From NCBI GenBank assembly GCA_036556425.1, contig DATBJJ010000120.1, forward strand, positions 1 through 64,000: 64,000 bases of DNA. Direction: 5' to 3'. Positions 33,945 through 42,485 of this stretch are shown one piece after another. Each line of letters starts with the position of its first letter. Position 1 is the first letter of the stretch. The position numbers and the translations under genes were made by a program. Below the pieces are notes generated by a model. It was given only the letters and a program-made list of their open reading frames with translations. It searched no databases and had not been told where the DNA came from. This DNA comes from DATBJJ01 sp036556425 (lineage in GTDB: Bacteria > Acidobacteriota > Vicinamibacteria > Vicinamibacterales > 2-12-FULL-66-21).

Positions 33945-34617
33945 GCTGGTGGCGTACGCCGGCGACGATGATCTCGATGAGGTCCGCGGCCGGCAGCACG
34001 CTCAACACGCTCGGCGGGTCGGCGCTCAAGCCGTGCGCGCGGATGATGTTCACGAGGTGCCACGGCGAGAACGCCGCGAGCTGGTTCCGAAGGATCCCCT
34101 CGCCTTTGCGATAGACGGAAAACGGATTCAGGATCGCGTCCGGCGTCGGATCGAGCAATTCTTCGATGTCAGCCGCCGGACCGTCGAAGATCGGCGGCGG
34201 AACGGAAGGGTCCGGAGCGATTCTCAGTGGCTTGAGCGCGCGCTGGAGCGAGCCCTCGAGGTAGACGTTCGTCAGTCCCGTCGCCCAGTACTCGACGTCG
34301 GTCCTGTTCGGCTGCGTGGTCTCGCGCGCCGAACGAAGAGCTTCGCTCCCGTCGGCGGAGAGGAACTCGATCCAGCCCTGCCAGAGTCCGTCAGGCATTG
34401 CCGCCCCGCACGCGCGTGCAGTGTAGAACCTTCCGTTCCCGTCATGTACGGGATCGGCAAACTGAACAAGTACCTCCGCCACGTTTCGCTCCTCCTCGCA
34501 TCGCGCCGCGAGCACGGCCAGGTAGTGCCGTGTGTGCCCGTTCACTCTTGCAAAAGCTCCACCAGCCAGGCCGCCGCTCTTGATCTCGGACCGGACGGCT
34601 CGCCATGATTCACACAT
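33928..34617 (-). CDS. Conserved hypothetical protein with PFSVYRKGEGILR motif
   Basis: This 229-residue protein of unknown function has no signal or membrane segment. The N-terminal half (VAEVLVQFADPVHDGNGRFYTARACG and LWQGWIEFLSADG) resembles a small beta-rich domain; the C-terminal half carries LNPFSVYRKGEGILRNQLAAFSPWHLVNIIRAHGL, a helical stretch I have seen conserved in hypothetical proteins but cannot name. The ATG at 34617 shares CATG with the start codon of the divergent VOC gene; an ATG at 34647 is possible. It is convergent with the DinB gene. Confidence 0.6.
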   Translation of the reverse strand: MCESWRAVRSEIKSGGLAGGAFARVNGHTRHYLAVLAARCEEERNVAEVLVQFADPVHDGNGRFYTARACGAAMPDGLWQGWIEFLSADGSEALRSARETTQPNRTDVEYWATGLTNVYLEGSLQRALKPLRIAPDPSVPPPIFDGPAADIEELLDPTPDAILNPFSVYRKGEGILRNQLAAFSPWHLVNIIRAHGLSADPPSVLSVLPAADLIEIIVAGVRHQLTAIE

Positions 34618-35542
34618 GGCAAATCCGATTGACGCGCGTGCCGGCATCGGACACGTGCATCTGAAGGTGTCCGATCTCGATCGCGCGGTCGCGTTCTATC
34701 AAGGCGTGCTCGGCTTCGAGCTGACGCAGCGGTACGGCGACGGCGCGGCGTTTCTCAGCGCAGGCGGCTACCACCACCATATAGGCCTCAACACGTGGGA
34801 GAGCCTCGGCGGCAGCGCGCCGCCGCCGGGCGCGACGGGCCTCTACCACTTCGCGATTCGTTATCCCGATCGCCCGGCGCTCGCCGATGCGCTCCAACGT
34901 CTCGATCGCGCCGGCATCGCTCTCGAAGGCGCGAGCGATCACGGCGTCAGCGAAGCGCTGTACCTGCGCGATCCCGACGGCAACGGCCTCGAGCTGTACT
35001 GGGATCGCCCGAGGGACGAATGGCCGCGCGCCGCGGACGGATCGCTCCGCATGTCCACCGAGCGTCTCGACGTGCGCAAGCTTCGCGCGGAAGCCGCGGC
35101 GCGAACAGTGCTAGCGGCCGCGCCTCAATCTCCTTATGCGCCGATGACCGACGAGGTCAGGAGCAAGCTGAAGGATCTGCGCGCGCGCCTGCTGCATCTG
35201 CACAAAGTTCTCCTGGACGATGCGCGCGTCGCGTACGAGATGGATCGAGGGCGCGTCGGTTCGCCCGGGATCTTTCTGCAGCTCGTCATCAACGATCCGT
35301 GGTTCGCGTGGCTTCACGCGCTCTCGGAGCTCATCGTGCGGATCGATCAAAACGTCGAGCGCGAAGGGCCCGCGACGGACGGCGACGGGGCGGCGCTCGT
35401 CGAGCAGGTCGGGCGTCTGTTGACGGCATCCGAGGACGGCGAGGGCTTCGCGCGCCGCTACTACGAAGCGCTGCAGCGCCAACCGGCCGTCGTGCTCGCG
35501 CACGCGGACGTACGCCGCGTCCTCAAGGGAATGAAATCGTGA
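34616..35542 (+). CDS. VOC dioxygenase-like protein fused to an uncharacterised C-terminal domain
   Basis: This 308-residue protein has two parts. Residues 8-135 are a glyoxalase/extradiol dioxygenase (VOC) domain resembling CatE: IGHVHLKVSDLDRAVAFYQGVLGFE (split here), YHHHIGLNTW, GLYHFAIRYPD and LRDPDGNGLELYWDRP, including likely metal ligands His 13, His 79 and Glu in LELYW. Residues about 170-308 (KLKDLRARLLHLHKVLLDDAR, then LLQLV-type and DPWFAWLHALSELIVRID segments) look like a stand-alone domain of unknown function joined to it. The start shares CATG with the divergent gene; a -10-like CATGAT lies 7 nt upstream. A catechol or quinol substrate is possible. Confidence 0.78.
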   Translation: MANPIDARAGIGHVHLKVSDLDRAVAFYQGVLGFELTQRYGDGAAFLSAGGYHHHIGLNTWESLGGSAPPPGATGLYHFAIRYPDRPALADALQRLDRAGIALEGASDHGVSEALYLRDPDGNGLELYWDRPRDEWPRAADGSLRMSTERLDVRKLRAEAAARTVLAAAPQSPYAPMTDEVRSKLKDLRARLLHLHKVLLDDARVAYEMDRGRVGSPGIFLQLVINDPWFAWLHALSELIVRIDQNVEREGPATDGDGAALVEQVGRLLTASEDGEGFARRYYEALQRQPAVVLAHADVRRVLKGMKS

Positions 35543-35563
35543 CCCTGCTATGATCCCAGTTCC

Positions 35564-37057
35564 GTGTCCCCGTCGAATTCAACGCCTGCATCCACGCCCG
35601 CGCCGTCCGCGAACGAGATTACATCGGCGCCGGACGTGACCGCACCGGCGGTTGCCCCCGGCGCGTCGGCGAGCCGTTCGGGCCGCAAGCTCGATCGGTC
35701 GCTCGTCGAAGGACCGCTTGCGGCGGCGGTGTGGAAGATGGCCTGGCCGACCGTCCTCCAGAACGCCATTGGCGGACTGCAGGGAATCATCGATCACGCG
35801 ATGGTCGGCCACTTCGTCGGCTTCACCGGCAACGCCGCGATTGGCGTGAGCTGGCAGATCTTCCTCGTCGTCATCGTCTTCATCGCGTCGCTCTTCACGG
35901 GCATGGGCGTGATGGTCGCGCGGTTCGCCGGCGCGAACGAGGTCGAGAAAGTCAATCGGACGGTGTATCAGGCGTTCCTGACGGCGCTCGTGATCGCGCT
36001 GTTCGTGCTGGCGCCGGCCGGGTACTTCCTCTCTCCCACGCTGCTCGATCTCGTCAACGCCACGCCCGCCGTGAAAGCGGAGGCGCTTCCGTTCCTGCGG
36101 ACGATGTTCGTCTTCAGCGTCGGGATGCTGCTGTTCTTCATGCTCGGCGGCGCGCTGCGCTCCGCGGGCGACGCGCGCACGCCGCTCCGCCTCGGCATCT
36201 GGATGACGGTCCTGAACATCGCGTTCAACGTCGTCCTGATACCGGGGTACGGACCCATTCCCGCGTTGGGCGTTCGAGGCGCCGCGATAGGCACGGTCTG
36301 CGCGAGCCTGATCGTGTCGTCGATCGCGTTGTGGATGCTGCTTCGCGGCAAGCTCGTCGTGCACTTCCCCTCGTCGATGTCGATGCGTCCCGATTGGGGC
36401 ATCATCCGATCGCTCTTCCGCTTCGGCTTGCCGGCGGGTATCCAGGGTGTGGCGATGAACATCGCGGGCGTGTTGCTGCTTCGATTCATCGGATCGCTTC
36501 CGCAGAGCGCCGAGGCCCAAGCGGCGTATGCCGTCGGCTACACCGAGCTCTTCTCGTTGATCACGTGGACGTCGGTCGGGCTGATGGGAGCGGCGGCCGC
36601 GGTCGCGGGCCAGAATCTCGGCGCGGGACAGCCGGAGCGTGCGATGCGCGGCGTCGCGATCGCGTCGCGCCTCGGCATCTCCGTCGCCGCGACGGTCGGC
36701 GCGCTCTTCGTCTTGATCCCCGAGCAGCTCCTCGGGATATTCGGCCTCGAGGATCCGAGCGTCGTGGCGCTCGGCCGCCAGTTGCTGCGGTATCTTGCCG
36801 TATCGGGGTTCTTCATCACGGTTGCGCTGACGCACACCGGAGGACTGCAGGGCACGGGCGACACGCGAAGCCCGCTCTTCATTACACTCATCTCGCAAGT
36901 GCTCGTGCCGATCGGCTTGTGCGGGACGCTGCAAAGCATGGGGAAGCTGGACGCTGCCGGCGTCTGGTCGGCGATCGTCCTGGGGCATTTCACGCGCTGC
37001 TCTCTGTCGGTCATTCGTTTCAGACAGGGAAAGTGGCGACACATCGTCGTGGAATGA
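35564..37057 (+). CDS. MATE-family multidrug efflux transporter
   Basis: This 497-residue inner-membrane transporter has twelve predicted helices in two halves: AWPTVLQNAIGGLQGIIDHAMVGHF begins the first half and FGLPAGIQGVAMNIAGVLL the second. Segments GALRSAGDARTPL and GGLQGTGDTRSPL are the repeated MATE signature. It should export cationic or amphipathic drugs with Na+ or H+. It starts with GTG at 35564 and has a Ser/Pro/Ala-rich N-terminal tail of about 45 residues. It lies 21 bp behind the VOC gene and may be co-transcribed with it. Confidence 0.92.
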   Translation: MSPSNSTPASTPAPSANEITSAPDVTAPAVAPGASASRSGRKLDRSLVEGPLAAAVWKMAWPTVLQNAIGGLQGIIDHAMVGHFVGFTGNAAIGVSWQIFLVVIVFIASLFTGMGVMVARFAGANEVEKVNRTVYQAFLTALVIALFVLAPAGYFLSPTLLDLVNATPAVKAEALPFLRTMFVFSVGMLLFFMLGGALRSAGDARTPLRLGIWMTVLNIAFNVVLIPGYGPIPALGVRGAAIGTVCASLIVSSIALWMLLRGKLVVHFPSSMSMRPDWGIIRSLFRFGLPAGIQGVAMNIAGVLLLRFIGSLPQSAEAQAAYAVGYTELFSLITWTSVGLMGAAAAVAGQNLGAGQPERAMRGVAIASRLGISVAATVGALFVLIPEQLLGIFGLEDPSVVALGRQLLRYLAVSGFFITVALTHTGGLQGTGDTRSPLFITLISQVLVPIGLCGTLQSMGKLDAAGVWSAIVLGHFTRCSLSVIRFRQGKWRHIVVE

Positions 37058-37077
37058 TTGCTGCAGAGTAAAAAGCC

Positions 37078-37935
37078 ATGAAGTGGACGCCCGGCAATCG
37101 CGAAAACGTCGAGGATGTTCGAGGAAGTTCCGGCGGCGCCATGCGAATGGGCGGCATGGGGATAGGCGGCTTGCTGCTCGTCCTCGTCCTCAGCTGGGCC
37201 ACGGGAATCGATTTCTTCTCCTTGATTGGAACCGACGGAACCAGCCCGCCCCCGGCGGTGGGTACGACCGGAGGAGAGCTTCGAACGACGCCCGACGAGG
37301 AGAAGCTCGTCGATTTCGTCGATGCCGTCATGCGCGACGTGCATGAAACCTGGCAGTCGAAGCTCGGCGGGAGATATCAAGAGACAAAGGCCGTTATATT
37401 TCGCGACGTGATTCGGTCCGCCTGCGGCATGGCGGAATCCGCGACGGGACCGTTCTACTGTCCCGCGGATCGCCAGGTCTATCTCGATCTCGGGTTCTTC
37501 TCTGAACTGCGCTCACGCTTCGGCGCGCCGGGAGACTTCGCGCAGGCCTACGTGCTCGCGCACGAGATCGGGCATCACGTGCAGCACTTGACCGGCATCG
37601 AGGGGGAAGTGCGGCGTCTCCAGCAGGCGAGGCCAGGCCAACAGAACGAGTTGTCGGTGCGGCTCGAGCTGCAGGCAGACTGCCTTGCGGGCGTGTGGGG
37701 ACACTCTGCGGCACAGGATGGCCGCGCGGCTCGGGGCAAGGTCGAGCTCGAGCCCGGCGATCTCCAAGAAGGCTTGAACGCCGCGGCATCCATCGGCGAC
37801 GATCGTCTTCAGCGCATGGCCGGCGCGCGCGTCGCGCCGGAGCGCTTCACGCACGGATCGTCCGAGCAGCGGGTTCGCTGGTTCAAGCGCGGCTTCGACA
37901 GCGGCGACATGGAGGCCTGTCAGACGTTCCAATAA
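37078..37935 (+). CDS. ypfJ: Neutral zinc metallopeptidase, YpfJ family
   Basis: This 285-residue membrane-anchored protein has a short cytoplasmic head, one transmembrane helix (GGLLLVLVLSWATGIDFF, about 30-48) and a periplasmic domain of the YpfJ/KPN family. The zinc motif is AYVLAHEIGHHVQ (H162-H166), followed by LELQADCLAGVWG with the third ligand region. Cysteines at about 116 and 128 may be paired. The biological substrate in this family is unknown. It lies 20 bp after the MATE gene on the same strand. Confidence 0.9.
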   Translation: MKWTPGNRENVEDVRGSSGGAMRMGGMGIGGLLLVLVLSWATGIDFFSLIGTDGTSPPPAVGTTGGELRTTPDEEKLVDFVDAVMRDVHETWQSKLGGRYQETKAVIFRDVIRSACGMAESATGPFYCPADRQVYLDLGFFSELRSRFGAPGDFAQAYVLAHEIGHHVQHLTGIEGEVRRLQQARPGQQNELSVRLELQADCLAGVWGHSAAQDGRAARGKVELEPGDLQEGLNAAASIGDDRLQRMAGARVAPERFTHGSSEQRVRWFKRGFDSGDMEACQTFQ

Positions 37936-37990
37936 ACCTGCGGTCGATTGACGGATTTGCTGATTGGGAGATCTAGAATCAGCAAATCGC

Positions 37991-40222
37991 ATGGACAGCC
38001 GCTTCATAGGTCAATCGGTCTCGCGCCGCGAGGGGCGCGCCAAAGTCACGGGGCACGCGAGGTACGTCGACGATCTCGCGCTCCCTGGAATGCTTCACGG
38101 CATCACCGTGCGAAGCCCGGTCCCGCGCGGCCACATCAAGCGGATCGACTTCGGGCCCGCCGCCGCGGATCCCGACTTCACGATCGTCACCGCGCTCGAC
38201 ATTCCCGGGCAGAATCGCGTCACGCTGATCCTCGACGATCAGCCATACCTCGCGGAGAATCGCGTCAATCATCCGGAAGAGCCCGTGGCGCTGCTGGCGC
38301 ATCACGATCGGCAGGCGCTCGAGGAAGCGCGGCGCCGCGTCGTCTTCGACATCGAGCCGGAGCCGGCCGTGTTCTCCATCGACGACGCGCTCGAGGGGCG
38401 CGCGATCGTGTGGGGCGGCGACAACATCTTCAAGCGGTACGAGGTCTCGCGAGGCGACGTGGACGCCGCGTTCGCGGCGGCGCCGATCGTCGTCGAAGGC
38501 GAGTACGAGACGGGCGCGCAGGAACAGCTCTATATCGAGCCGAACGGGATGCTGGCGACGGCGCGTCCCGACGGCGTCACTGTGTGGGGCTCGATGCAGT
38601 GCCCGTACTACGTTCACAAAGCGCTGATGGCGCTGTTCGATCTTCCCGCGGAGAAGATCCGCGTCGTGCAGATGGAGACGGGCGGCGGCTTCGGCGGGAA
38701 AGAAGAGTATCCGTCGATCATTGCCGGCCACGCCGCGCTCCTCGCGTGGAAATCCGGGAAGCCGGTGAAGCTCGTCTACGATCGCGCCGAGGACATGGCG
38801 GCGACCACCAAGCGCCATCCGTCGCGCACGCGTCATCGGACGGCGGTGTCGAGCGACGGCCGTCTGCTCGCGATGGACGTCGACTTCGTCATCGACGGCG
38901 GCGCGTACTGCACGCTCTCGCCCGTCGTGCTGTCGAGAGGCACGATTCACTCCGCCGGTCCATATTTCTGTCCGAACACGCGGCTGCGCGGCCGCGCCGT
39001 GGCGACCAACGCTCCGCCGCACGGCGCGTTCCGCGGCTTCGGCGCGCCGCAGAGCCTCTTCGCGCTCGAGCGTCACATGGATCGCATTGCCGCCGCCGTC
39101 GGTCTGCCGCCCGACGAGCTGCGGCGCCGTAATTTCATTCGCACGGGTCAGACGAGCGCGGTCGGCCAGGTGATGCGGGAGCCGATCGACATGGGCGCGC
39201 TCCTCGATCGCGCGCTCGCGATGTCGGACTATCACGCGAAGCGCGCGCGGTTCTCGGAGACCAACTCCGCGCTGCGCGTGCGGCGCGGCATCGGCCTCGC
39301 GGCGTTCATGCACGGCGCCGGGTTCACGGGATCGGGAGAGGATCATCTGCGATCGATCGTCGCGGTCGAAGCGGACGCGCGCGGGCGCGTGCGAATCCTT
39401 TCGTCGAACACGGAGATCGGTCAGGGCACGAACACCGTCTTCACGCAGATTGCGTGCGAGACGCTCGGCCTTCCACCGGAGATGATCGAAATCACGCAGC
39501 CCGACACGTCGATCGTTCCTGATAGCGGACCGACCGTCGCGTCGCGGACCTGCATGGTCGTCGGGAAATTGATCGAGACGGCGGCGCTCGAGCTGAGGAA
39601 GACGCTCGCGAAGGCGGGGCTTCCCGATGACGGCTTCGGTCCCGACGACTTTCAACGCGCGTGCGCCGCATACACGTCGCAATTCGGACCCGCGCGCGCC
39701 ACGGCGCGCTATCAGCCGCCGCCCGGTCTGAAGTGGGATGACGCGACGTATCAGGGCGACGCGTACGGAACGTACGCGTGGGCCGCATACGTGGCGGAGG
39801 TCTCGGTCGATACGTCGACGTTCGAGACGCACGTGGAGGATTTCGTCGCGGTCCAGGAAGTGGGCCGCGTGATCAATCCGGTCCTCGCGACGGGTCAGAT
39901 CGAGGGCGGCGTCGCGCAGGCGATCGGCTGGGCGCTCTACGAGCGCATCGTGTGGCGCGAAGGGCGGATGGCGAACGCGGAGATGACCAACTACATCATG
40001 CCGACGTCGATGGATCTGCCGCCGATTCGCGTGTTCTTCGAGGAGCGGCCGTACGCGCATGGGCCCGGCGGCGCGAAAGGCATCGGCGAGCTCCCAATGG
40101 ATGGCCCCGCGCCGGCGATCGCGAACGCGATCGCGCACGCCACCGGCAGCGATCCCCGTCAGATTCCCGTGACGCCCGAGTCGCTGATGATCCTCATGGA
40201 GCCGGAGCGGGCGCATGCCTGA
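37991..40222 (+). CDS. xdhA: Xanthine dehydrogenase-family molybdopterin-binding subunit
   Basis: This 743-residue large catalytic subunit holds the molybdopterin cytosine dinucleotide cofactor. It contains GRAKVTGHARYVDD, MQCPYYVHKAL, GGGFGGKEEYPS, AFRGFGAPQSLFALE and the C-terminal GGAKGIGELPMDGPAPAIANAI with the catalytic Glu. The CO-dehydrogenase AYxCSFR loop is absent, so it is not a form I CoxL; the substrate is a purine, aldehyde or other aromatic. The ATG at 37991 is used. It overlaps the 2Fe-2S subunit gene by 8 bp. The order large-FeS-FAD differs from the E. coli xdhABC order. Confidence 0.93.
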   Translation: MDSRFIGQSVSRREGRAKVTGHARYVDDLALPGMLHGITVRSPVPRGHIKRIDFGPAAADPDFTIVTALDIPGQNRVTLILDDQPYLAENRVNHPEEPVALLAHHDRQALEEARRRVVFDIEPEPAVFSIDDALEGRAIVWGGDNIFKRYEVSRGDVDAAFAAAPIVVEGEYETGAQEQLYIEPNGMLATARPDGVTVWGSMQCPYYVHKALMALFDLPAEKIRVVQMETGGGFGGKEEYPSIIAGHAALLAWKSGKPVKLVYDRAEDMAATTKRHPSRTRHRTAVSSDGRLLAMDVDFVIDGGAYCTLSPVVLSRGTIHSAGPYFCPNTRLRGRAVATNAPPHGAFRGFGAPQSLFALERHMDRIAAAVGLPPDELRRRNFIRTGQTSAVGQVMREPIDMGALLDRALAMSDYHAKRARFSETNSALRVRRGIGLAAFMHGAGFTGSGEDHLRSIVAVEADARGRVRILSSNTEIGQGTNTVFTQIACETLGLPPEMIEITQPDTSIVPDSGPTVASRTCMVVGKLIETAALELRKTLAKAGLPDDGFGPDDFQRACAAYTSQFGPARATARYQPPPGLKWDDATYQGDAYGTYAWAAYVAEVSVDTSTFETHVEDFVAVQEVGRVINPVLATGQIEGGVAQAIGWALYERIVWREGRMANAEMTNYIMPTSMDLPPIRVFFEERPYAHGPGGAKGIGELPMDGPAPAIANAIAHATGSDPRQIPVTPESLMILMEPERAHA

Positions 40223-40691
40223 GCCGACGGAGATCGAGGTCGCCTGCCGCGTGAACGGTGAAGCCGTCACGCTGCAAGGGCATCCCATGATGCGCCTGCT
40301 CGACGCGCTGCGCGCTCAATTGCGGCTGACGGGCACGAAAGAAGGTTGCGGCGAAGGCGAGTGCGGCGCCTGCTCCGTCCTCGTCGACGGCGAGCTCGTG
40401 AACAGTTGTCTCGTGCCGTTGCTGCACGCGCGCGACACGGCGATCACGACAATCGAAGGTCTCGCCACGAACGATGATCGCCTGCACGCGGTGCAGAACG
40501 CCTTCATCACGTACGGCGGCGCGCAGTGCGGCATTTGCACGCCCGGCATGGTGCTCGCCGCCGCGGCGCTGCTCGCGCGGACGCCGGAGCCCACGCTCGA
40601 CGAGACGCGAACCGCGCTCGCGGGAAACCTCTGTCGCTGCACCGGCTACACGCGGATCTTCGAAGCGGTGATGCAGGCGCTCCGCACATGA
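40215..40691 (+). CDS. xdhC: Xanthine dehydrogenase-family [2Fe-2S] subunit
   Basis: This 158-residue electron-transfer subunit has two clusters. The N-terminal plant-type cluster uses GCGEGECGAC (C45, C50, C53) and C65; the C-terminal four-helix cluster uses QCGICTPG (C105, C108) and LCRCTGY (C140, C142). It passes electrons from the molybdenum centre to FAD. Its start overlaps the large-subunit gene by 8 bp and its stop overlaps the FAD-subunit start by 4 bp (ATGA, 40688-40691), so all three are made together. Confidence 0.95.
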   Translation: MPEPTEIEVACRVNGEAVTLQGHPMMRLLDALRAQLRLTGTKEGCGEGECGACSVLVDGELVNSCLVPLLHARDTAITTIEGLATNDDRLHAVQNAFITYGGAQCGICTPGMVLAAAALLARTPEPTLDETRTALAGNLCRCTGYTRIFEAVMQALRT

Positions 40692-41566
40692 GATCGCACC
40701 TCGCGAGCTTCGATCTGCGCGCGCCGGAGAATCTCGCCGAGGCGCTCGAGATCCTCGCGCGCGAGCCGGGCGGATGGAAGCCGTTCGCCGGCGGTACAGA
40801 TCTCATGGTGCTGCTCGAGGCAGGCCGGCTCCCGCCGTCCCGATATCTGAGCGTCTCGCAGCTTCCGGAGCTCCACGGCATCGAGGTGACCGACGACGAC
40901 ATCGTCCTCGGCGCGATGACGACGTACGCGGACGTGCTGCGATCGCGCGTGCTGCAGGTGGAGTGTCCGTTGTTGTGCCGCGCGGCGGCGGAGACCGGCG
41001 GCATCGCCACGCAGAACCGCGGCACGCTCGGCGGCAACATCGCGAACGCGTCGCCCGCGGCCGACTCGCCCCCCGCGCTGCTCGTCTACGACGCGGAGAT
41101 CGAGGTGAGGTCGCTGCGCGGCGTCCGCCGCGTGCCGTACGATCGATTTCACCTCGGCTACAAGCAGATGGATCTCGCGCCGGACGAGATCATCGTGGCG
41201 ATCCGCGTCGCGCGCGGACGCGGCGGATGGATGCAAGGGTGGCGGAAGATCGGGACGCGTCGCGCGCAAGCGATCTCCAAGGTCTGCTTTGCCGCCGCGC
41301 TCGACATGTCGCGCGGCGCAGTGCACGACGTCCGCATCGCGTACGGAAGCGTCGCGCCGATGGTCATCCGCGCCGCGCACGCCGAGGCCGCCATTCGCGG
41401 CCGCGCGCCGAACGGCGATGCGATAGCTGCTTGCTGCGCCGCATTGGAGCAGGACATCAAGCCGATCGACGATCTCCGTTCGACCGCCGCGTACCGCCTG
41501 CGCGTCGCGTCCAACGTCTTGCGCGACTTTCTGTGGACCGCGAATCCGGAGAGCGATCGGACGTAG
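40688..41566 (+). CDS. xdhB: Xanthine dehydrogenase-family FAD-binding subunit
   Basis: This 292-residue CO-dehydrogenase/xanthine-dehydrogenase medium subunit has the FAD-binding motifs PFAGGTDLMV and TLGGNIANASPAADS, and a C-terminal CODH_flav_C domain. It hands electrons to NAD or quinone. It is the last gene of the molybdoenzyme operon. Its final 50 nt and the following 20 nt are repeated about 400 bp downstream (41912-41987) as a non-coding relic. Confidence 0.93.
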   Translation: MRSHLASFDLRAPENLAEALEILAREPGGWKPFAGGTDLMVLLEAGRLPPSRYLSVSQLPELHGIEVTDDDIVLGAMTTYADVLRSRVLQVECPLLCRAAAETGGIATQNRGTLGGNIANASPAADSPPALLVYDAEIEVRSLRGVRRVPYDRFHLGYKQMDLAPDEIIVAIRVARGRGGWMQGWRKIGTRRAQAISKVCFAAALDMSRGAVHDVRIAYGSVAPMVIRAAHAEAAIRGRAPNGDAIAACCAALEQDIKPIDDLRSTAAYRLRVASNVLRDFLWTANPESDRT

Positions 41567-41586
41567 TTCGGAGTCACGGCGGTCAT

Positions 41587-41835
41587 CGCGGAGATCGCCG
41601 AGGGCACGAGGTACGCCGAGGCAGATCTCGGTCGCCGCCTTCAAACGAGCGGCAGCCTGGCCGTCGGCCAGGCTGGCAGGGTGCCGGAGAGGACGAATCA
41701 GAACGCCGCCGAATTTTGTGGCGCTCTGATTCGCGCTCTCCTGCACCCCTACCCGCGCCGGCGGCGCGGCCGCTCGCTCCACCCGTATCGACTGAGATTG
41801 CCTCTGCGCATCTCTTGCCCTCCGCGTGCTCCGCG
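41587..41835. repeat. Large cruciform repeat, copy 1
   Basis: The outer left arm (41587-41634, beginning CGCGGAGATCGCCGAGGGCA) is complementary to the outer right arm (41789-41835, ending CCCTCCGCGTGCTCCGCG). Inside are a hairpin CAGCCTGGCC-gtc-GGCCAGGCTG (about 41653-41675), a long hairpin in which GAATCAGAACGCC faces GGCGCTCTGATTC (about 41695-41732), and CCGCGCC-ggc-GGCGCGG near 41760. The unit would form a four-way or multi-branched structure. Confidence 0.75.
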
Positions 41836-41911
41836 ATGAGCTCTTTCAGTGAACGTCGCCGTTCAAACGATAGGTGGTGGGGTCACACTCAATCACTCGC
41901 CACATTTAAGA

Positions 41912-41987
41912 TCGAACGTCGTGCGCGACTTCTGTCGACCGCGAATCCGGACAGCGATCGGAGGTAGTTCGGAGTCACGGCGGTCAT
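41912..41987. repeat. Duplicated tail of the FAD-subunit gene
   Basis: This segment repeats 41513-41586: GCGCGACTT, then CTGT(G/C)GACCGCGAATCCGG, CAGCGATCGGA, TAGTTCGGAGTCACGGCGGTCAT. It covers the last 17-18 codons, stop codon and first 20 nt after it, with a small deletion that shifts the frame and a few substitutions. It leads directly into cruciform copy 2 exactly as the original leads into copy 1. Confidence 0.85.
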
Positions 41988-42169
41988 CGCGGAGATCGCC
42001 GAGGGCGTGAGGTACGCCGAGGCAGATCTCAATCGCGAAGCTCAAACGAGCGGCCGCGCCTGCGGCGCGGCCGCTCGCTCCACACGCGTCGAGTGAGATT
42101 GCCTCTGCGCATCTCTTGACGAGAGCGCTGTATTCTCCGCGAGCCTCTAGCCCTCCGCGTGCTCTGCGA
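41988..42169. repeat. Large cruciform repeat, copy 2 (short form)
   Basis: The same outer left arm as copy 1 begins at 41988. The inner region is reduced to one perfect hairpin, GAGCGGCCGCGCC-tgc-GGCGCGGCCGCTC (about 42048-42076). The outer right arm (GAGATTGCCTCTGCGCATCTC...CCCTCCGCGTGCTCTGCG) ends at 42169 and has an insertion GACGAGAGCGCTGTATTCTC that also occurs in copy 3. Confidence 0.75.
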
Positions 42170-42228
42170 TGAAGACGCACGCGCCACGCGCGGACGTGAT
42201 TATCACGGAGCGATCGTGATCACGATCT

Positions 42229-42485
42229 CATCGCAGAGGCCGCCGAAGGCACGAGAACACCGAGGCAGATCCGAATCGCTCGATTCCATCGAGCGGCAGC
42301 CTCGCGGAGCGAGGCTGGCAGGGGCACAGGAGAGCGTGAATCAGCGCGACCCAGAAGTCAGCGGTCGTTCTGATTCATGCTCTCCTGCGCCCCGGCCCGC
42401 GCCTCCCGCGCGGCCGCTCGTCACGACGTTGGACGAGAGCGCCGTATTCTCCGCGAGACTCTAGCCCTCCGCGTGCTCTGCGATG
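42229..42485. repeat. Large cruciform repeat, copy 3
   Basis: Closed by CATCGCAGAG (42229-42238) against CTCTGCGATG (42476-42485). Inside are the hairpin CAGCCTCGC-gga-GCGAGGCTG (about 42297-42317) and a very strong hairpin in which GGGGCACAGGAGAGCG...TGAATCAG (42321-42344) pairs with 42370-42393, with only two mismatches in 24. The first hairpin differs from copy 1 on both sides in a compensatory way, so pairing is conserved although sequence is not. Confidence 0.75.

Noticed and set aside
37991..41566. Aerobic CO dehydrogenase (coxLSM)
   Set aside because: The large subunit lacks the AYxCSFR active-site loop of form I CoxL and reads AFRGFGAPQ like xanthine dehydrogenase relatives; subunit order alone does not decide.
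41587..42485. Insertion sequence or MITE with a resident transposase
   Set aside because: No transposase reading frame, no clear target-site duplication flanking each unit; a non-autonomous element moved in trans remains possible and is kept as a finding.
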